Source: Methylotenera_A sp963701715
GTDB lineage: Bacteria > Pseudomonadota > Gammaproteobacteria > Burkholderiales > Methylophilaceae
DNA length: 64,000 nt
Assembly (NCBI GenBank): GCA_963701715.1
Contig: CAVPAX010000005.1
Coordinates: 186,001-250,000, forward strand
Reading direction: 5' to 3'
The notes under the pieces were generated by a model. That model was not told the origin of the DNA. It saw only the letters and a program-made list of their open reading frames with translations, and searched no databases. This document shows, piece by piece, positions 26,590-36,255 of the stretch. Positions within the stretch are counted from its first letter, which is position 1; each line of letters starts with the position of its first letter. A program made the position numbers and the translations under genes.

Positions 26590-27480
26590 ATGAAACATAT
26601 CTATTTAGCTTTATTGCTGCAGTTTTTGTTAGCGGCATGTGGACAGCATCCATCTGACGTTTCTCCTGAAGCGGCTTTAGAGAACGCCCCTGCGGCTGCA
26701 CCTGTGGCGCGAAGTATGGGCAAAATGGCAGCGGATGTGCAAGGCGGTGCTGAACAGGGGTTGACTGAGATTTCTGAGCCTACTGTAAATGCTAATCCAG
26801 CAAGAAAATATATTGCATTACGTCATCATCTGCAAATTGAAACCCGAGCCGAAAGAATGCAGGCTGCTTTTGATGCAGCAGTAAAGCATTGCGAAGTGCT
26901 GAATTGCCAGTTATTGAACGCTTACTACAATAAAGAAACACCCTACAGCCCACCGTCTGCGTCCTTAAGTGCACGTGTTCCCCCTAGAAATGTAGAGATA
27001 TTTTTAACCGGTCTCGCAAAGAATGGCGAGGTTTTACAGCATGGGCGAGATAGTGAAGATAAGACAAATCAAGTCGTGGATACGGATGCGCGCATTAAAA
27101 ATTTAACTGAGCTGCGCGATAGGCTGCGCATAATGTTGGCCGATAAAAATGCTAAATTTAGAGACCTTATTGAGGTTGAGCGAGAGCTGGCTAATACGCA
27201 AAGCCAACTCGATAGCATGCTGGGCATGCGCAAAATTTTGTCGCAAGAAACCGATCTAGTAGCTGTGAGTATTGATTTTACAGCTGCACAAGGTATCACG
27301 GAGCAAGGTTTTTTTGCACCAGTGGTACGTGCTTTAAAAGATGCGGGACGTGTGATGATGGAAAGTTTTGCTGCAGTCATTACATTTATAATGAGTGCGG
27401 TCCCTTGGCTGCTGATTGGCATTCCAGCCATATGGTTGATACGCAGGTATTGGGCAAAAATAAAAACTAAATTAATGTGA
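26590..27480 (+). CDS. DUF4349 lipoprotein
   Basis: A 296-residue envelope protein. The lipobox LLAACG near residue 17 marks a lipoprotein. A Pro/Ala-rich linker follows. The DUF4349 region has a long coiled coil at about 155-215 (IKNLTELRDRLRIMLADKN) and ends with a membrane helix near 262-285 (AVPWLLIGIPAIWLIRRYW). The double anchor suggests a cell-envelope role; the function is unknown. The ATG at 26590 is preceded by AAGG; a TTG six bases earlier is less likely. It follows ruvA by 24 bases. Confidence 0.8.
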   Translation: MKHIYLALLLQFLLAACGQHPSDVSPEAALENAPAAAPVARSMGKMAADVQGGAEQGLTEISEPTVNANPARKYIALRHHLQIETRAERMQAAFDAAVKHCEVLNCQLLNAYYNKETPYSPPSASLSARVPPRNVEIFLTGLAKNGEVLQHGRDSEDKTNQVVDTDARIKNLTELRDRLRIMLADKNAKFRDLIEVERELANTQSQLDSMLGMRKILSQETDLVAVSIDFTAAQGITEQGFFAPVVRALKDAGRVMMESFAAVITFIMSAVPWLLIGIPAIWLIRRYWAKIKTKLM

Positions 27481-27517
27481 TTTCTTGAGCGTAAATTAAG
27501 CCTGTCTACTGATTGTA

Positions 27518-29623
27518 ATGATTAATTTTAAATATCCCGTATTGCTTGTAATGCTATTCATAATGAATAGCCAGCATGCTATTGCCGAGGAAGCTATAGC
27601 CGTTGAGCCTGACGAAAAGGATGTTTGGCCTCAAGTTTTGGCATCACAATATTTAACTGAAGACGACTATCTCGGGGATGTGCCGAAAGCGCTTACAGTA
27701 TCAAGGTTATCACAATCATTAGCTGATGCGGCTTCTGCTGTTACTGTGATCGATCGTGAGACAATCCGTGCCTCAGGTATTCTTGATTTGCCAGAAATTT
27801 TCCGTCTGGTACCGGGGTTTTATGTAGGCACCAATGCGGGTTATGTCTATAACACTAACCATACAGTGAGTTATCATGGTATGACGACTGCCTATTCTGG
27901 GTCAATGCAGGTTTTGCTTAATGGCCGTTCGGTATACAGCCCATTGTTTGGCGGCGTTAACTGGAGTGAGTTGCCGTTGGCTATTGCCGACATTGAGCGT
28001 ATTGAGATTACACGTGGTCCCAATGCGGCCAGCTATGGAGCAAATTCGTTTTTTGGTGTCATTAATATTATTACGCACAACCCATCTGATCTGGCGGGCT
28101 CAAATATTTTTGTCACCCATGGTAATGGACGCAACGAAGTGTTTTATCGTAACGCAGGAAAATTTAACGATCTAACCTATCGATTTACAACGGGATATCG
28201 TGAAGATGATGGTTTGGATAATCGCAATGATTTTAAACGTACGCGATTATTAAGCGCACAGGCAGACTACCAAGTAAACGAAAAAAATGGTCTGGAGCTT
28301 GAACTTGGCTTGGCAGAGGGTGCACGCGGTGAGGGCAATATTAATGAAGATCCCATCATATTTTTACCGCGCACCAAACAAATCAATAACCATTATGCAC
28401 TAGTACGTTGGCGTCATAATGTGAGCGATACCAGCGATTTCTCTTTACAGGCATATTACAGCTATGATCGCTCGGATGATGAAACTACATCAATTAATTT
28501 AAGACCTCTAATTGCTACATTAAATCCAGTTATTGCAGCGGCAATGGTAAGTGATAATTTGTATGTCAAAAATGAAGTTATTCAAAAGCGGACAGATATA
28601 GAAGCGCAACACACATTTGCTGTAAACGATAATATTCGTGCGGTCTGGGGTGGGAGTATAAGGCAAGATACGATGTATGCCCCGTACTACCTTGGCACTA
28701 GGAAGACAGATTACTTTGACTTGCAGCGCCTATTCGGGCATGTGGAGTGGCGACCATTCGAGAAGCTGACGTTGAATACGGGTGCTATGGTTGAACATAA
28801 TGACTTTACCGGCACGGACATATCGCCGCGCGCCAGCATAAATTTTAAGCCGAATCAGAATCACGCATTTAGACTGGGCATTTCATCTGCTTTGCGCACG
28901 CCTAATTATCTTGAAGAAAAATTTCAGGACAGGCTTGTAATTCTGACAACGTTGGCTAATCCTAATGCTTTAATTCTTCAATTCCGGGCGAATAAAGGCA
29001 ACGTCAAACCGGAGCAGATTATTTCTCGCGAATTAGGCTATATGGGAAAAATCGGGCACTTGCAGTTAGATGTGCGCCTATTTAGCGATATCATTGATGA
29101 TGTGATTCGCTTTAACCAGCGTACAGACTTTACTGCTCCGACGAATACGCTTTTGTTAAACCCTTTTGTAGATGTCGATATTAATTCTGGTATGAATGAT
29201 GGGAGCGCGGCAGCAGAAGGCTTTGAGTGGCAAGCCGCTTGGCAATTTACAAACAAAACAAAACTACTATTGAATCATGCATATGTACATATTCGCGAAA
29301 CCCAAGAAGATCTTAAGCGCAACTATGTAAAATCTATGCCCAGAAACACTTTTAGTGCCCTGATTACACATAAGTTTAATAAAAAATGGGATGCTAGTTT
29401 TGCTTATTACCAAACCAGCGAAGCTACCCTTTTGGGTGATGGCGATCCTGTTGATTTAATAAGAAAATGTGATCTCAGATTAGCGCGTAAATTTAGCAGT
29501 AATAATTGGAATGGAGAAGTGTCTGCAGTAGTGGAAAATTTATTTAATGACCATTACCAGGAGTTTGCTGATTACAACATCCTCAAAAGACGGGCTCACA
29601 TTAATTTAAGGCTGGATTTTTAG
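27518..29623 (+). CDS. TonB-dependent outer-membrane receptor (unknown ligand)
   Basis: A 701-residue outer-membrane protein. The signal peptide ends near residue 24 (MNSQHAIAEE). The plug domain, about 60-190, has SAVTVIDRETIRASGILDLP and DIERIEITRGPNAASYGANS with GVINIITH. The barrel ends RRAHINLRLDF, with the typical terminal Phe. It is followed by a binding protein and a GGDEF-EAL protein on the same strand, with a 54-base gap before the next gene. This suggests a signal or nutrient receptor rather than a plain siderophore transporter. No Fur box is seen upstream. Confidence 0.9.
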   Translation: MINFKYPVLLVMLFIMNSQHAIAEEAIAVEPDEKDVWPQVLASQYLTEDDYLGDVPKALTVSRLSQSLADAASAVTVIDRETIRASGILDLPEIFRLVPGFYVGTNAGYVYNTNHTVSYHGMTTAYSGSMQVLLNGRSVYSPLFGGVNWSELPLAIADIERIEITRGPNAASYGANSFFGVINIITHNPSDLAGSNIFVTHGNGRNEVFYRNAGKFNDLTYRFTTGYREDDGLDNRNDFKRTRLLSAQADYQVNEKNGLELELGLAEGARGEGNINEDPIIFLPRTKQINNHYALVRWRHNVSDTSDFSLQAYYSYDRSDDETTSINLRPLIATLNPVIAAAMVSDNLYVKNEVIQKRTDIEAQHTFAVNDNIRAVWGGSIRQDTMYAPYYLGTRKTDYFDLQRLFGHVEWRPFEKLTLNTGAMVEHNDFTGTDISPRASINFKPNQNHAFRLGISSALRTPNYLEEKFQDRLVILTTLANPNALILQFRANKGNVKPEQIISRELGYMGKIGHLQLDVRLFSDIIDDVIRFNQRTDFTAPTNTLLLNPFVDVDINSGMNDGSAAAEGFEWQAAWQFTNKTKLLLNHAYVHIRETQEDLKRNYVKSMPRNTFSALITHKFNKKWDASFAYYQTSEATLLGDGDPVDLIRKCDLRLARKFSSNNWNGEVSAVVENLFNDHYQEFADYNILKRRAHINLRLDF

Positions 29624-29677
29624 ATGTTATTTTTGAATTATATTAAATGTTGGTTGAAATATTGAAGTAGCTTAATT

Positions 29678-30640
29678 TTGCTGAAGAATAAATATAAAAA
29701 TAAACTGGCTGTAAATGTGTTGGCGTTTATAGCGTTAATGACGGGCTTTTTTGTGCCAATTTTGGCGCATGCCTATACCGGCATCACGATTGTAATCAGC
29801 ACTCCTTCATCAGTAAATACGGAGTTTATAGATAATTTTAAGGAAGAGCTTATCAGCGGTAAGAATACCAATCTTCATGTTAAGGTGATTGAGTTGCAAG
29901 TGGCTGAAAAGTTGGTGGTAGCAGAGAATAGCGAGTTGGTTATTGCTTTGGGCGTGAAAGCGTTAGAAGCTGCCAGTAAATTAAAACATAGTACGCCCGT
30001 GTTGGGTGTGTTTACACCGCTGCCTACATATAATACCCTGTTGTTGTCCAGTAGGCGAGTGTTGGGCAACTTTAGCGCAATCGTCCTTGATCAGCCATAC
30101 AGGCGGCGAATGTCTCTTATTAAAACTGTTATGCCGAATGTCAAGAATCTAGGCATCTTACTTGGACCGACATCATCGCAAGATAGCGAATTTCTTAAAG
30201 ACTTAGGTGAAAAATATACGCTTAATATTCTGCAGGAAAATGTGAATCAGGAATCAGATTTGATTCCTAAACTACATAAGCTACTGGACTCAACCGATGC
30301 ATTGATGGCGATTCCCGACCCGCTTGTTTATAGTCGCGAAACTGCGCAACCTATTTTGCTGACTAGCTACCGGCATCAAAAACCTGTGTTTGGCTATTCC
30401 CAGTCATATGTGCGGTCAGGTGCGCTAGCGGGGGTGTATAGCAGCACCAAACAATTAGCACAGCAGGCTGCAGAAATTGCAGTTAAATCGCAACAGGCAC
30501 CAGGGTTTTTGCCACCGCCACAAACACCAAAGTATTTTTCGGTAATGATAAATTATCAAGTGGCCCGTTCGTTAAACTTTCAGTTAGAAGATGAAGATAC
30601 GATATATAAAAAAATGCTTGTGCTAGAAGATGTTCAATGA
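29678..30640 (+). CDS. ABC-type substrate-binding protein (PF04392-like), periplasmic
   Basis: A 320-residue secreted protein. An N-terminal hydrophobic segment ends near residue 32 (FFVPILAHAYTG). The mature part has two Rossmann-like lobes, with LVIALGVKALEAASKLKHST, GILLGPTSSQD and ALMAIPDPLVYSRETAQPIL, typical of the uncharacterised ABC_sub_bind group. No permease or ATPase gene is nearby. The likely start is the TTG at 29678; no ATG or good ribosome site is close. Its stop overlaps the GGDEF-EAL start by four bases, so it probably serves that sensor. Confidence 0.83.
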   Translation: MLKNKYKNKLAVNVLAFIALMTGFFVPILAHAYTGITIVISTPSSVNTEFIDNFKEELISGKNTNLHVKVIELQVAEKLVVAENSELVIALGVKALEAASKLKHSTPVLGVFTPLPTYNTLLLSSRRVLGNFSAIVLDQPYRRRMSLIKTVMPNVKNLGILLGPTSSQDSEFLKDLGEKYTLNILQENVNQESDLIPKLHKLLDSTDALMAIPDPLVYSRETAQPILLTSYRHQKPVFGYSQSYVRSGALAGVYSSTKQLAQQAAEIAVKSQQAPGFLPPPQTPKYFSVMINYQVARSLNFQLEDEDTIYKKMLVLEDVQ

Positions 30641-32742
30641 AAAATCTAGGCATTAAATCAAGAGTTATATTTTTGGGAACTATCCCCGCATTGTTGTTTG
30701 CAATGATTTTGGCAGGCTATGCGATTTTAAATGTATTTGGCGTTTTGAACCAGTCGCTACGGGATCGAGGACGCATTATTGCTGCACAGCTTGCACCAGC
30801 AGCCGAATATGGTGTTATTTCTGGCAATACTCAGATTTTACAAAGGTTGGCTCAGCAGGCACTTTCAAGCGAACAAGAATTGAGAACGGTTTTGATCGTA
30901 GATAGCCATGATCGCGTGTTGGCGCTCAGCGGGCGAGAACTGTCCCAAGAGTTAATGGCCAAATTGAAAAAAGGAAGCATTCAAGAGCTTAAGCTGGATC
31001 ATGGCATGATTTTCACCTCTCCCATATACAGAAGTTTGGTAGAAATTGATGATTTTAGTAGCCTGTATGAGAACGATAAAGCTTTCAGGAGTGAGAACTC
31101 GCAGCTAGAAATTGGTCAAGTGTACGTGGATTTGAGCAATCAGGCCTTACACAATCTTAAGCAGGATTTAATCACAAAAATGCTCATGATCAGTTTATTC
31201 GGCTTGTCCCTGAGCGCTTTGATTGCATGGTGGATTGGTCGAAACATTACCAAGCCAATACAAGAAATTGCCTATGCGGTAAATAAAGTTGGCGAAGGTG
31301 TTTTTGCGCATACCATTACCGAAAATTCGAGCGGTGAATTGAAAACTTTACAAAAAGGCTTTAACTCAATGTCTGCCAGCCTTAAGTATGCCTATGATGT
31401 GATGCAGGACAAAATTAATGATGCAACTTCCATGTTGCGTCACCAGGCGCAACATGACGATTTGACAGGCTTAATTAATCGACGTGAATTTGAGGTCAGG
31501 CTTGAGCGCAGCTTAAAAAGTGTACATGAAAATGGCGCACAGCATGTGTTTTGTTATCTGGATCTTGACCAGTTTAAATTGGTCAATGATACCTGCGGTC
31601 ATTCGGCGGGTGACGAGTTGCTCAGGCAAATCAGTGTGCTACTGGCTAACAGAATGCGTGACAGAGACACATTGGCACGTCTGGGAGGGGACGAATTTGG
31701 GTTGCTGCTCGAAAACTGTAGTCTAGCCGATGCAAATCAAATTACCAATACACTGCTTAAATTAGTGCGTGATTATCGATTTATTTATGAAGAAAAAATT
31801 TTTAATATCGGAGTAAGCATTGGCTTGGTGGTCATTAATTCGGGTTTCAGTAATGTCAGCGATATTATTCATGCAGCCGACATGGCTTGTTATTCAGCTA
31901 AGAATGCGGGTCGTAATCAAAGCTTTTTATTTAGTGCGGGTGATGCTGAGGTGACGCAACGCCGAATCGCTGTGGAGGCAATTTCAGATATCACGGATGA
32001 AATTGATGATGAGCAGTTTATGCTGTATTGCCAGCCTATCGTGCCGCTCTCGTCCAGCGTGCCGCAGCAGCATCACTATGAGATTTTGATTCGGAAAATT
32101 AATCTCGAGGGCGACATTTTATTGCCGACAGCATTTATACCATCTGCCGAACGTTATCTGCTCATGCCCAATATTGACAGGTGGGTCATCAAAAATACGT
32201 TTGCAACCTATCGAGAACTGCTTAATAAGAGCAATGAAAGGTGCAATTATGTGTTTTCAATCAATTTGTCTGGTACTTCGCTTGGCGATAAAAGCTTGCT
32301 TGATTACATTCGGGAACAATTTGTCATATACTCGATTCCGCCCCAATCTATTTGTTTCGAAATTACGGAAACAGCAGCCATCGTTAATTTGAAAAATACC
32401 ATTTTACTGTTCACCGCGCTAAGAAAATTAGGCTGTAGCTTTGCGCTGGATGACTTTGGAAGCGGTATGTCATCATTTATGTACTTGAAGAATTTTGAAG
32501 TGGATTTTCTTAAAATCGATGGCTCGTTCGTAAAAGACATGCACACCAATAAAATCGATCACGCCATGGTTCGCTCAATTCATAGCGTCGCGGAAGCCAT
32601 GAACATTAAAACAGTCGCCGAGTTTGTTGAAAATGAAGCCATACTAAAAGAATTGAAAAACATTGGCGTACACTATGGGCAAGGGTTGTTTTTGGGGTCA
32701 CCGTTACCAATAAAAAAACTGGTTGAGAACTTATCGGTATAA
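30637..32742 (+). CDS. Membrane GGDEF-EAL protein (c-di-GMP turnover)
   Basis: A 701-residue inner-membrane signalling protein. Membrane helices lie at about 10-35 and 180-200, flanking a periplasmic sensor region; the stretch LRDRGRIIAAQLAPAAEYGV resembles the sensor of BarA-type kinases. A HAMP linker covers about 200-255. The GGDEF domain, about 272-430, has an intact LGGDEFG at 349-355 and an RxxD inhibitory site (RDRD, 341-344). The EAL domain, about 445-690, has EIL in place of EAL but keeps NLSG, EITE, DDFGSG, LKIDGSF and YGQG. Both activities are plausible. It is translationally coupled to the binding protein. Confidence 0.92.
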   Translation: MKNLGIKSRVIFLGTIPALLFAMILAGYAILNVFGVLNQSLRDRGRIIAAQLAPAAEYGVISGNTQILQRLAQQALSSEQELRTVLIVDSHDRVLALSGRELSQELMAKLKKGSIQELKLDHGMIFTSPIYRSLVEIDDFSSLYENDKAFRSENSQLEIGQVYVDLSNQALHNLKQDLITKMLMISLFGLSLSALIAWWIGRNITKPIQEIAYAVNKVGEGVFAHTITENSSGELKTLQKGFNSMSASLKYAYDVMQDKINDATSMLRHQAQHDDLTGLINRREFEVRLERSLKSVHENGAQHVFCYLDLDQFKLVNDTCGHSAGDELLRQISVLLANRMRDRDTLARLGGDEFGLLLENCSLADANQITNTLLKLVRDYRFIYEEKIFNIGVSIGLVVINSGFSNVSDIIHAADMACYSAKNAGRNQSFLFSAGDAEVTQRRIAVEAISDITDEIDDEQFMLYCQPIVPLSSSVPQQHHYEILIRKINLEGDILLPTAFIPSAERYLLMPNIDRWVIKNTFATYRELLNKSNERCNYVFSINLSGTSLGDKSLLDYIREQFVIYSIPPQSICFEITETAAIVNLKNTILLFTALRKLGCSFALDDFGSGMSSFMYLKNFEVDFLKIDGSFVKDMHTNKIDHAMVRSIHSVAEAMNIKTVAEFVENEAILKELKNIGVHYGQGLFLGSPLPIKKLVENLSV

Positions 32743-32805
32743 TGTTTATAACGTTTATAACATAGGCGCTATAAAGCCAATTGCTTTAAAATTGATTCAT
32801 AAAAT

Positions 32806-33843
32806 ATGATAGAGACAGACCGCCTCATTGCCCCAGCCGCAGAAAGTCCTCAAGAAGAGGCAATAGAGCGTGCACTGCGTCCGAAAGCGCTTGATGAATA
32901 TGTCGGGCAAGAAAAAGCCAGAAGCCAACTTGAGATTTTTATTAATGCAGCACGAGGTCGTAGCGAAGCGCTGGATCACGTACTTTTGTTTGGTCCACCA
33001 GGCCTAGGCAAGACCACTCTAGCGCATATCATCGCTCGCGAAATGGGCGTGAATCTTCGCCAAACGTCTGGGCCGGTGTTAGAGCGTGCTGGGGATTTGG
33101 CTGCGCTGCTAACCAATCTTGAGCCCAACGATGTATTGTTTATCGATGAAATTCATCGGTTATCCCCGGTAGTAGAAGAGATTTTATATCCTGCGATGGA
33201 GGATTATCGTCTCGATATTATGATAGGCGAAGGACCTGCAGCGCGAAGCGTACGTTTGGACTTGCCGCCATTTACACTTATTGGTGCAACTACACGTGCA
33301 GGAATGCTCACTAATCCACTGCGTGACCGTTTTGGTATTGTATCTCGACTCGAATTTTATACTACCGAAGAACTTGGTCGCATTGTGCACCGAAGTGCTG
33401 GCTTGTTAGAGGTGGAAATGACCGAATCGGGTGCCTGGGAAATCGCTAAACGTTCGCGGGGTACGCCGCGCATCTCTAATCGATTATTGCGCCGTGTGCG
33501 TGATTATGCGCAAGTCAAAAGTGATGGTGTGGTGAGTTCAGAAATTGCCGATGCGGCGCTTAAAATGCTCGATGTGGATAATCTGGGATTTGACGTGATG
33601 GACCGAAAATTATTGCAAGCGGTGCTGGAGAAGTTTGGTGGCGGACCGGTTGGCTTGGATAATCTGGCTGCAGCGATTGGCGAAGAGCGCGATACGATCG
33701 AAGATGTGCTAGAGCCTTATTTAATTCAGCAAGGTTACCTCATGCGTACGCCGCGTGGGCGTGTGGCCACTGGTCTGGCTTATCAGCATTTTGGTCTGCA
33801 AGTACCAAAAAACCTAACAGCAGGTGAACTTTGGCAGCAGTAA
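32806..33843 (+). CDS. ruvB: Holliday junction DNA helicase RuvB
   Basis: AAA+ motor for branch migration with RuvA. The protein has 345 residues. Visible are LRPKALDEYVGQEKARSQLE, Walker A FGPPGLGKTTLAHI, Walker B DVLFIDEIHRLSP, sensor 1 IGATTRAGML and the arginine-finger region NPLRDRFGI. The C-terminal winged helix ends TPRGRVATGLAYQHFG. The gene is separated from ruvCA by the receptor-signalling block. The 3' end overlaps ybgC. The 63-base gap before it carries a tandem GTTTATAAC repeat (32744-32761) of unknown meaning. Confidence 0.97.
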   Translation: MIETDRLIAPAAESPQEEAIERALRPKALDEYVGQEKARSQLEIFINAARGRSEALDHVLLFGPPGLGKTTLAHIIAREMGVNLRQTSGPVLERAGDLAALLTNLEPNDVLFIDEIHRLSPVVEEILYPAMEDYRLDIMIGEGPAARSVRLDLPPFTLIGATTRAGMLTNPLRDRFGIVSRLEFYTTEELGRIVHRSAGLLEVEMTESGAWEIAKRSRGTPRISNRLLRRVRDYAQVKSDGVVSSEIADAALKMLDVDNLGFDVMDRKLLQAVLEKFGGGPVGLDNLAAAIGEERDTIEDVLEPYLIQQGYLMRTPRGRVATGLAYQHFGLQVPKNLTAGELWQQ

Positions 33844-34235
33844 AGCATTTCGACTGGCAGGTGCGTGTCTATTATGAAGACACTGACGGCGGTGGTGTAG
33901 TGTACCACAGTAACTATCTCAACTTTATGGAGCGCGCACGTACTGAGTGGCTGCGTCATTTAGGTTTTGAGCAAACGTATCTTAAGGATGTGCTCAATAT
34001 TATTTTTGTAGTACATAGCGCGCAAATAGCGTTTAAAAAACCTGCCAAATTTAACGATTTATTGACAATTACTAGCAGTTTGGCCAAAACAGGCCGTGGC
34101 AGTTTTGAATTTTTGCAAAAAATCACAATCAATCAACAAGTATTAGTCGAGGCGCAAGTAAAAGTGGCTTGTGTTGATGCAAAGAGTTTTAAACCAGTTG
34201 GAATTCCAGAACAAATCAGATTGAAAATGGAGTAA
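33831..34235 (+). CDS. ybgC: Acyl-CoA thioesterase YbgC, Tol-Pal associated
   Basis: A 134-residue hot-dog-fold thioesterase. The active-site stretch is VYYEDTDGGGVVYHSNYLNF (residues about 13-32), where the Asp is catalytic, followed by MERARTEWL. The start is a TTG at 33831, overlapping the ruvB end, with AGGTGA upstream. It opens the tol-pal cluster, as in most proteobacteria. It acts on acyl-CoA or acyl-ACP near the inner membrane; the physiological substrate is unclear. Confidence 0.93.
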   Translation: MAAVKHFDWQVRVYYEDTDGGGVVYHSNYLNFMERARTEWLRHLGFEQTYLKDVLNIIFVVHSAQIAFKKPAKFNDLLTITSSLAKTGRGSFEFLQKITINQQVLVEAQVKVACVDAKSFKPVGIPEQIRLKME

Positions 34236-34237
34236 AC

Positions 34238-34912
34238 ATGACCGTAGCCAATGATATGTCTTTATTCACATTAATTTCAGGCGCAAGCTTGCCTGTGCAA
34301 CTAGTAATGTTCATATTGCTTATTACATCGCTATTTTCGTGGTGGTATATTTTCATTAAGGTTGCAACTATCAAGCGTGCCGAGGCCGAATCGGAGAACT
34401 TTGAAAATGCTTTCTGGACAGGAGGCGATTTAAATAAGTTATATGAAGGCGTGACTGCAGGCCGTCGTAAACCGCAAGGCATGGCAAGTATTTTCGAAGC
34501 AGGTTTTAAAGAATTTATCCGCCACAAGCAGCAGTCCAGAATGGAGGTGAGTGACGTGATGGAGGGTTCTCGTCGTGCTATGCGGGCGGCATATAACCGT
34601 GAGTTGGATGACTTGGATGCGCACTTGCCTTTCTTAGCATCCGTAGGTTCGGTAAGCCCATATATTGGTTTGTTTGGTACGGTATGGGGCATTATGAACG
34701 CGTTTAGGGGTTTGTCTAATGTGGCGCAAGCAACTTTGAGTCAAGTCGCGCCTGGTATTGCGGAAGCGTTAGTGGCTACTGCAATTGGCTTATTTGCGGC
34801 CATTCCTGCTGTAATTGCATATAATCGTTTTGCCTCAAGCGTAGACAGGCTCTCGGTGCGTTATGAAAGTTTTATGGAAGAATTTACCAATATCTTGCAA
34901 CGTAAAAGCTGA
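34238..34912 (+). CDS. tolQ: Tol-Pal motor protein TolQ
   Basis: Inner-membrane proton channel of the Tol-Pal system, which holds the outer membrane to the septum during division. The protein has 224 residues with three helices (about 20-42, 132-155, 170-190). FLASVGSVSPYIGLFGTVWG (about residues 129-148) is the ExbB/TolQ hallmark, and EALVATAIGLFAAIPAVIAY is helix 3. It begins two bases after ybgC. It is a paralogue of the exbB gene at 16191. Confidence 0.96.
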   Translation: MTVANDMSLFTLISGASLPVQLVMFILLITSLFSWWYIFIKVATIKRAEAESENFENAFWTGGDLNKLYEGVTAGRRKPQGMASIFEAGFKEFIRHKQQSRMEVSDVMEGSRRAMRAAYNRELDDLDAHLPFLASVGSVSPYIGLFGTVWGIMNAFRGLSNVAQATLSQVAPGIAEALVATAIGLFAAIPAVIAYNRFASSVDRLSVRYESFMEEFTNILQRKS

Positions 34913-34926
34913 TTGAGAGGTTCAAG

Positions 34927-35319
34927 ATGAGTAGAACCCGTAAACGCCGCATGATGAACCAGATTAACGTTGTACCATATATCGACGTGACCTTGGTGCT
35001 GCTGGTAATTTTTATGGTGACTGCGCCAATGACCAATCCAGGTGTGGTTGACCTGCCAAAAGTGGGCCAAGCACTCAAGCAAACGGGTGCACCTATTATT
35101 GTGACAGTTAGAAAAGATGGCATGGCCGAAATAGAAGGAAAAAAATTACCGCGTGACCAATTATTGTACGAAATTAAAAAACAAATTAAAAAAGCACCAC
35201 GTGCAGTGGTCGTAGCAGCGGATGAAAAAACCCAGTATGGTAAAGTCGTAGAAGTGATGGATCTGCTTAAGCAAGCCAAGGTGGACAAGGTTGGCTTATT
35301 ATTTAAACCTGCCCCCTAA
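34927..35319 (+). CDS. tolR: Tol-Pal motor protein TolR
   Basis: Partner of TolQ. The protein has 130 residues. The cytoplasmic basic N-terminus is SRTRKRRMMNQINVVPYIDV, where the Asp of YIDV is the proton carrier in the single helix (about 20-40). The periplasmic domain ends DLLKQAKVDKVGLLFKP. A GAGAGG ribosome site precedes the ATG. Confidence 0.95.
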   Translation: MSRTRKRRMMNQINVVPYIDVTLVLLVIFMVTAPMTNPGVVDLPKVGQALKQTGAPIIVTVRKDGMAEIEGKKLPRDQLLYEIKKQIKKAPRAVVVAADEKTQYGKVVEVMDLLKQAKVDKVGLLFKPAP

Positions 35320-35325
35320 GTTTAC

Positions 35326-36126
35326 ATGATTAGAAAGCACGAAAATTCAGACTCATGGAAGGCAGGTATTTACGCTGTGGCTGTCCATTTGGCCCTGCTG
35401 GCGGGTATGTTGATTTCATTTAATTGGAAGGCAGCACATCCTGTGTTGAATGTGACTGAAGTTGAGTTATGGGATAAGTTGCCCACCGCAAGACCATTGA
35501 TTAAAGAAGAACCTAAACCTGAGCCAAAACCAAAAATCGAAGAAAAGCCAGAGCCAAAACCTAAGCCAGTGGTAGAGGAAAAACCAAAACCAGAAGAGCC
35601 CAAAGTCGATATCGAGCTGGAGAAAAAGAAAAAAGAACTGCAAGAAAAAGAGAAGCTGCTTGAAGAAAAACGAAGGAAGGAAGAGGTTTTAGAAAAGATT
35701 AAACGTGAAGCGCGTGAAGATGAATTGCGCGAGAAAAAAGCGGCTGAAAAAAAACAAAGTGATGCTTTGAGAAAACTTCAGCAGGAGGCGTTGTCAGAAG
35801 AGCATGAAACTAGCGACAAGCTAGCTAGCGCTGCTAATGCTAGCCTAATAGGAGAGTATACCGAAAAAATCAAGGCTAAAATTCGTGGAAATGTAAATAA
35901 AACACTTTGTGGCGAAGGCAATCCGGAATTAAGATTTGAGATAAACGTATTACCTACTGGACAATTAAGCGGCAGTCCTAAACTAATTAAATCTAGCGAT
36001 AATTCTGCTTGTGATGAGGCTGTAGAGCGAGCCATTATTGCTTCTGAGCCTTTGCCTTTGCCAGATGACCCAAGTTTGAAATCGCAATTTAAAAATTTAA
36101 AACTTAAATTCCGGCCAAATGATTAG
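35326..36126 (+). CDS. tolA: Tol-Pal linker protein TolA
   Basis: Spans the periplasm from the TolQR motor to TolB/Pal. The protein has 266 residues. A membrane helix lies near residues 14-34 (AVAVHLALLAGMLISFNW). A Pro/Lys/Glu-rich stretch follows at about 62-90 (EEPKPEPKPKIEEKPEPKPK), then a charged helical domain of about 90-170. The C-terminal TolA domain, about 185-266, has KIRGNVNKTLCGEGNPELRF and a second Cys (SACDEAVERAI), probably disulfide-bonded. It is shorter than E. coli TolA (421 residues), mainly in the helical part. Confidence 0.94.
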   Translation: MIRKHENSDSWKAGIYAVAVHLALLAGMLISFNWKAAHPVLNVTEVELWDKLPTARPLIKEEPKPEPKPKIEEKPEPKPKPVVEEKPKPEEPKVDIELEKKKKELQEKEKLLEEKRRKEEVLEKIKREAREDELREKKAAEKKQSDALRKLQQEALSEEHETSDKLASAANASLIGEYTEKIKAKIRGNVNKTLCGEGNPELRFEINVLPTGQLSGSPKLIKSSDNSACDEAVERAIIASEPLPLPDDPSLKSQFKNLKLKFRPND

Positions 36127-36255
36127 CTTTCAGGAAGGCTAATTAGGTTGTAAACAAAGCGTAAAAGTTGTAATAAAGTGTAAATCGGGTGGCATCAAAG
36201 TACGTTTGCAGTAGAATTTAGCTGAACTTTTTAGAAAATTAGACACTAATAGCTT

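Noticed and set aside
32744..32761. Tandem GTTTATAAC before ruvB as an operator
   Set aside because: Two direct copies of nine AT-rich bases are too little evidence; noted only as a curiosity.
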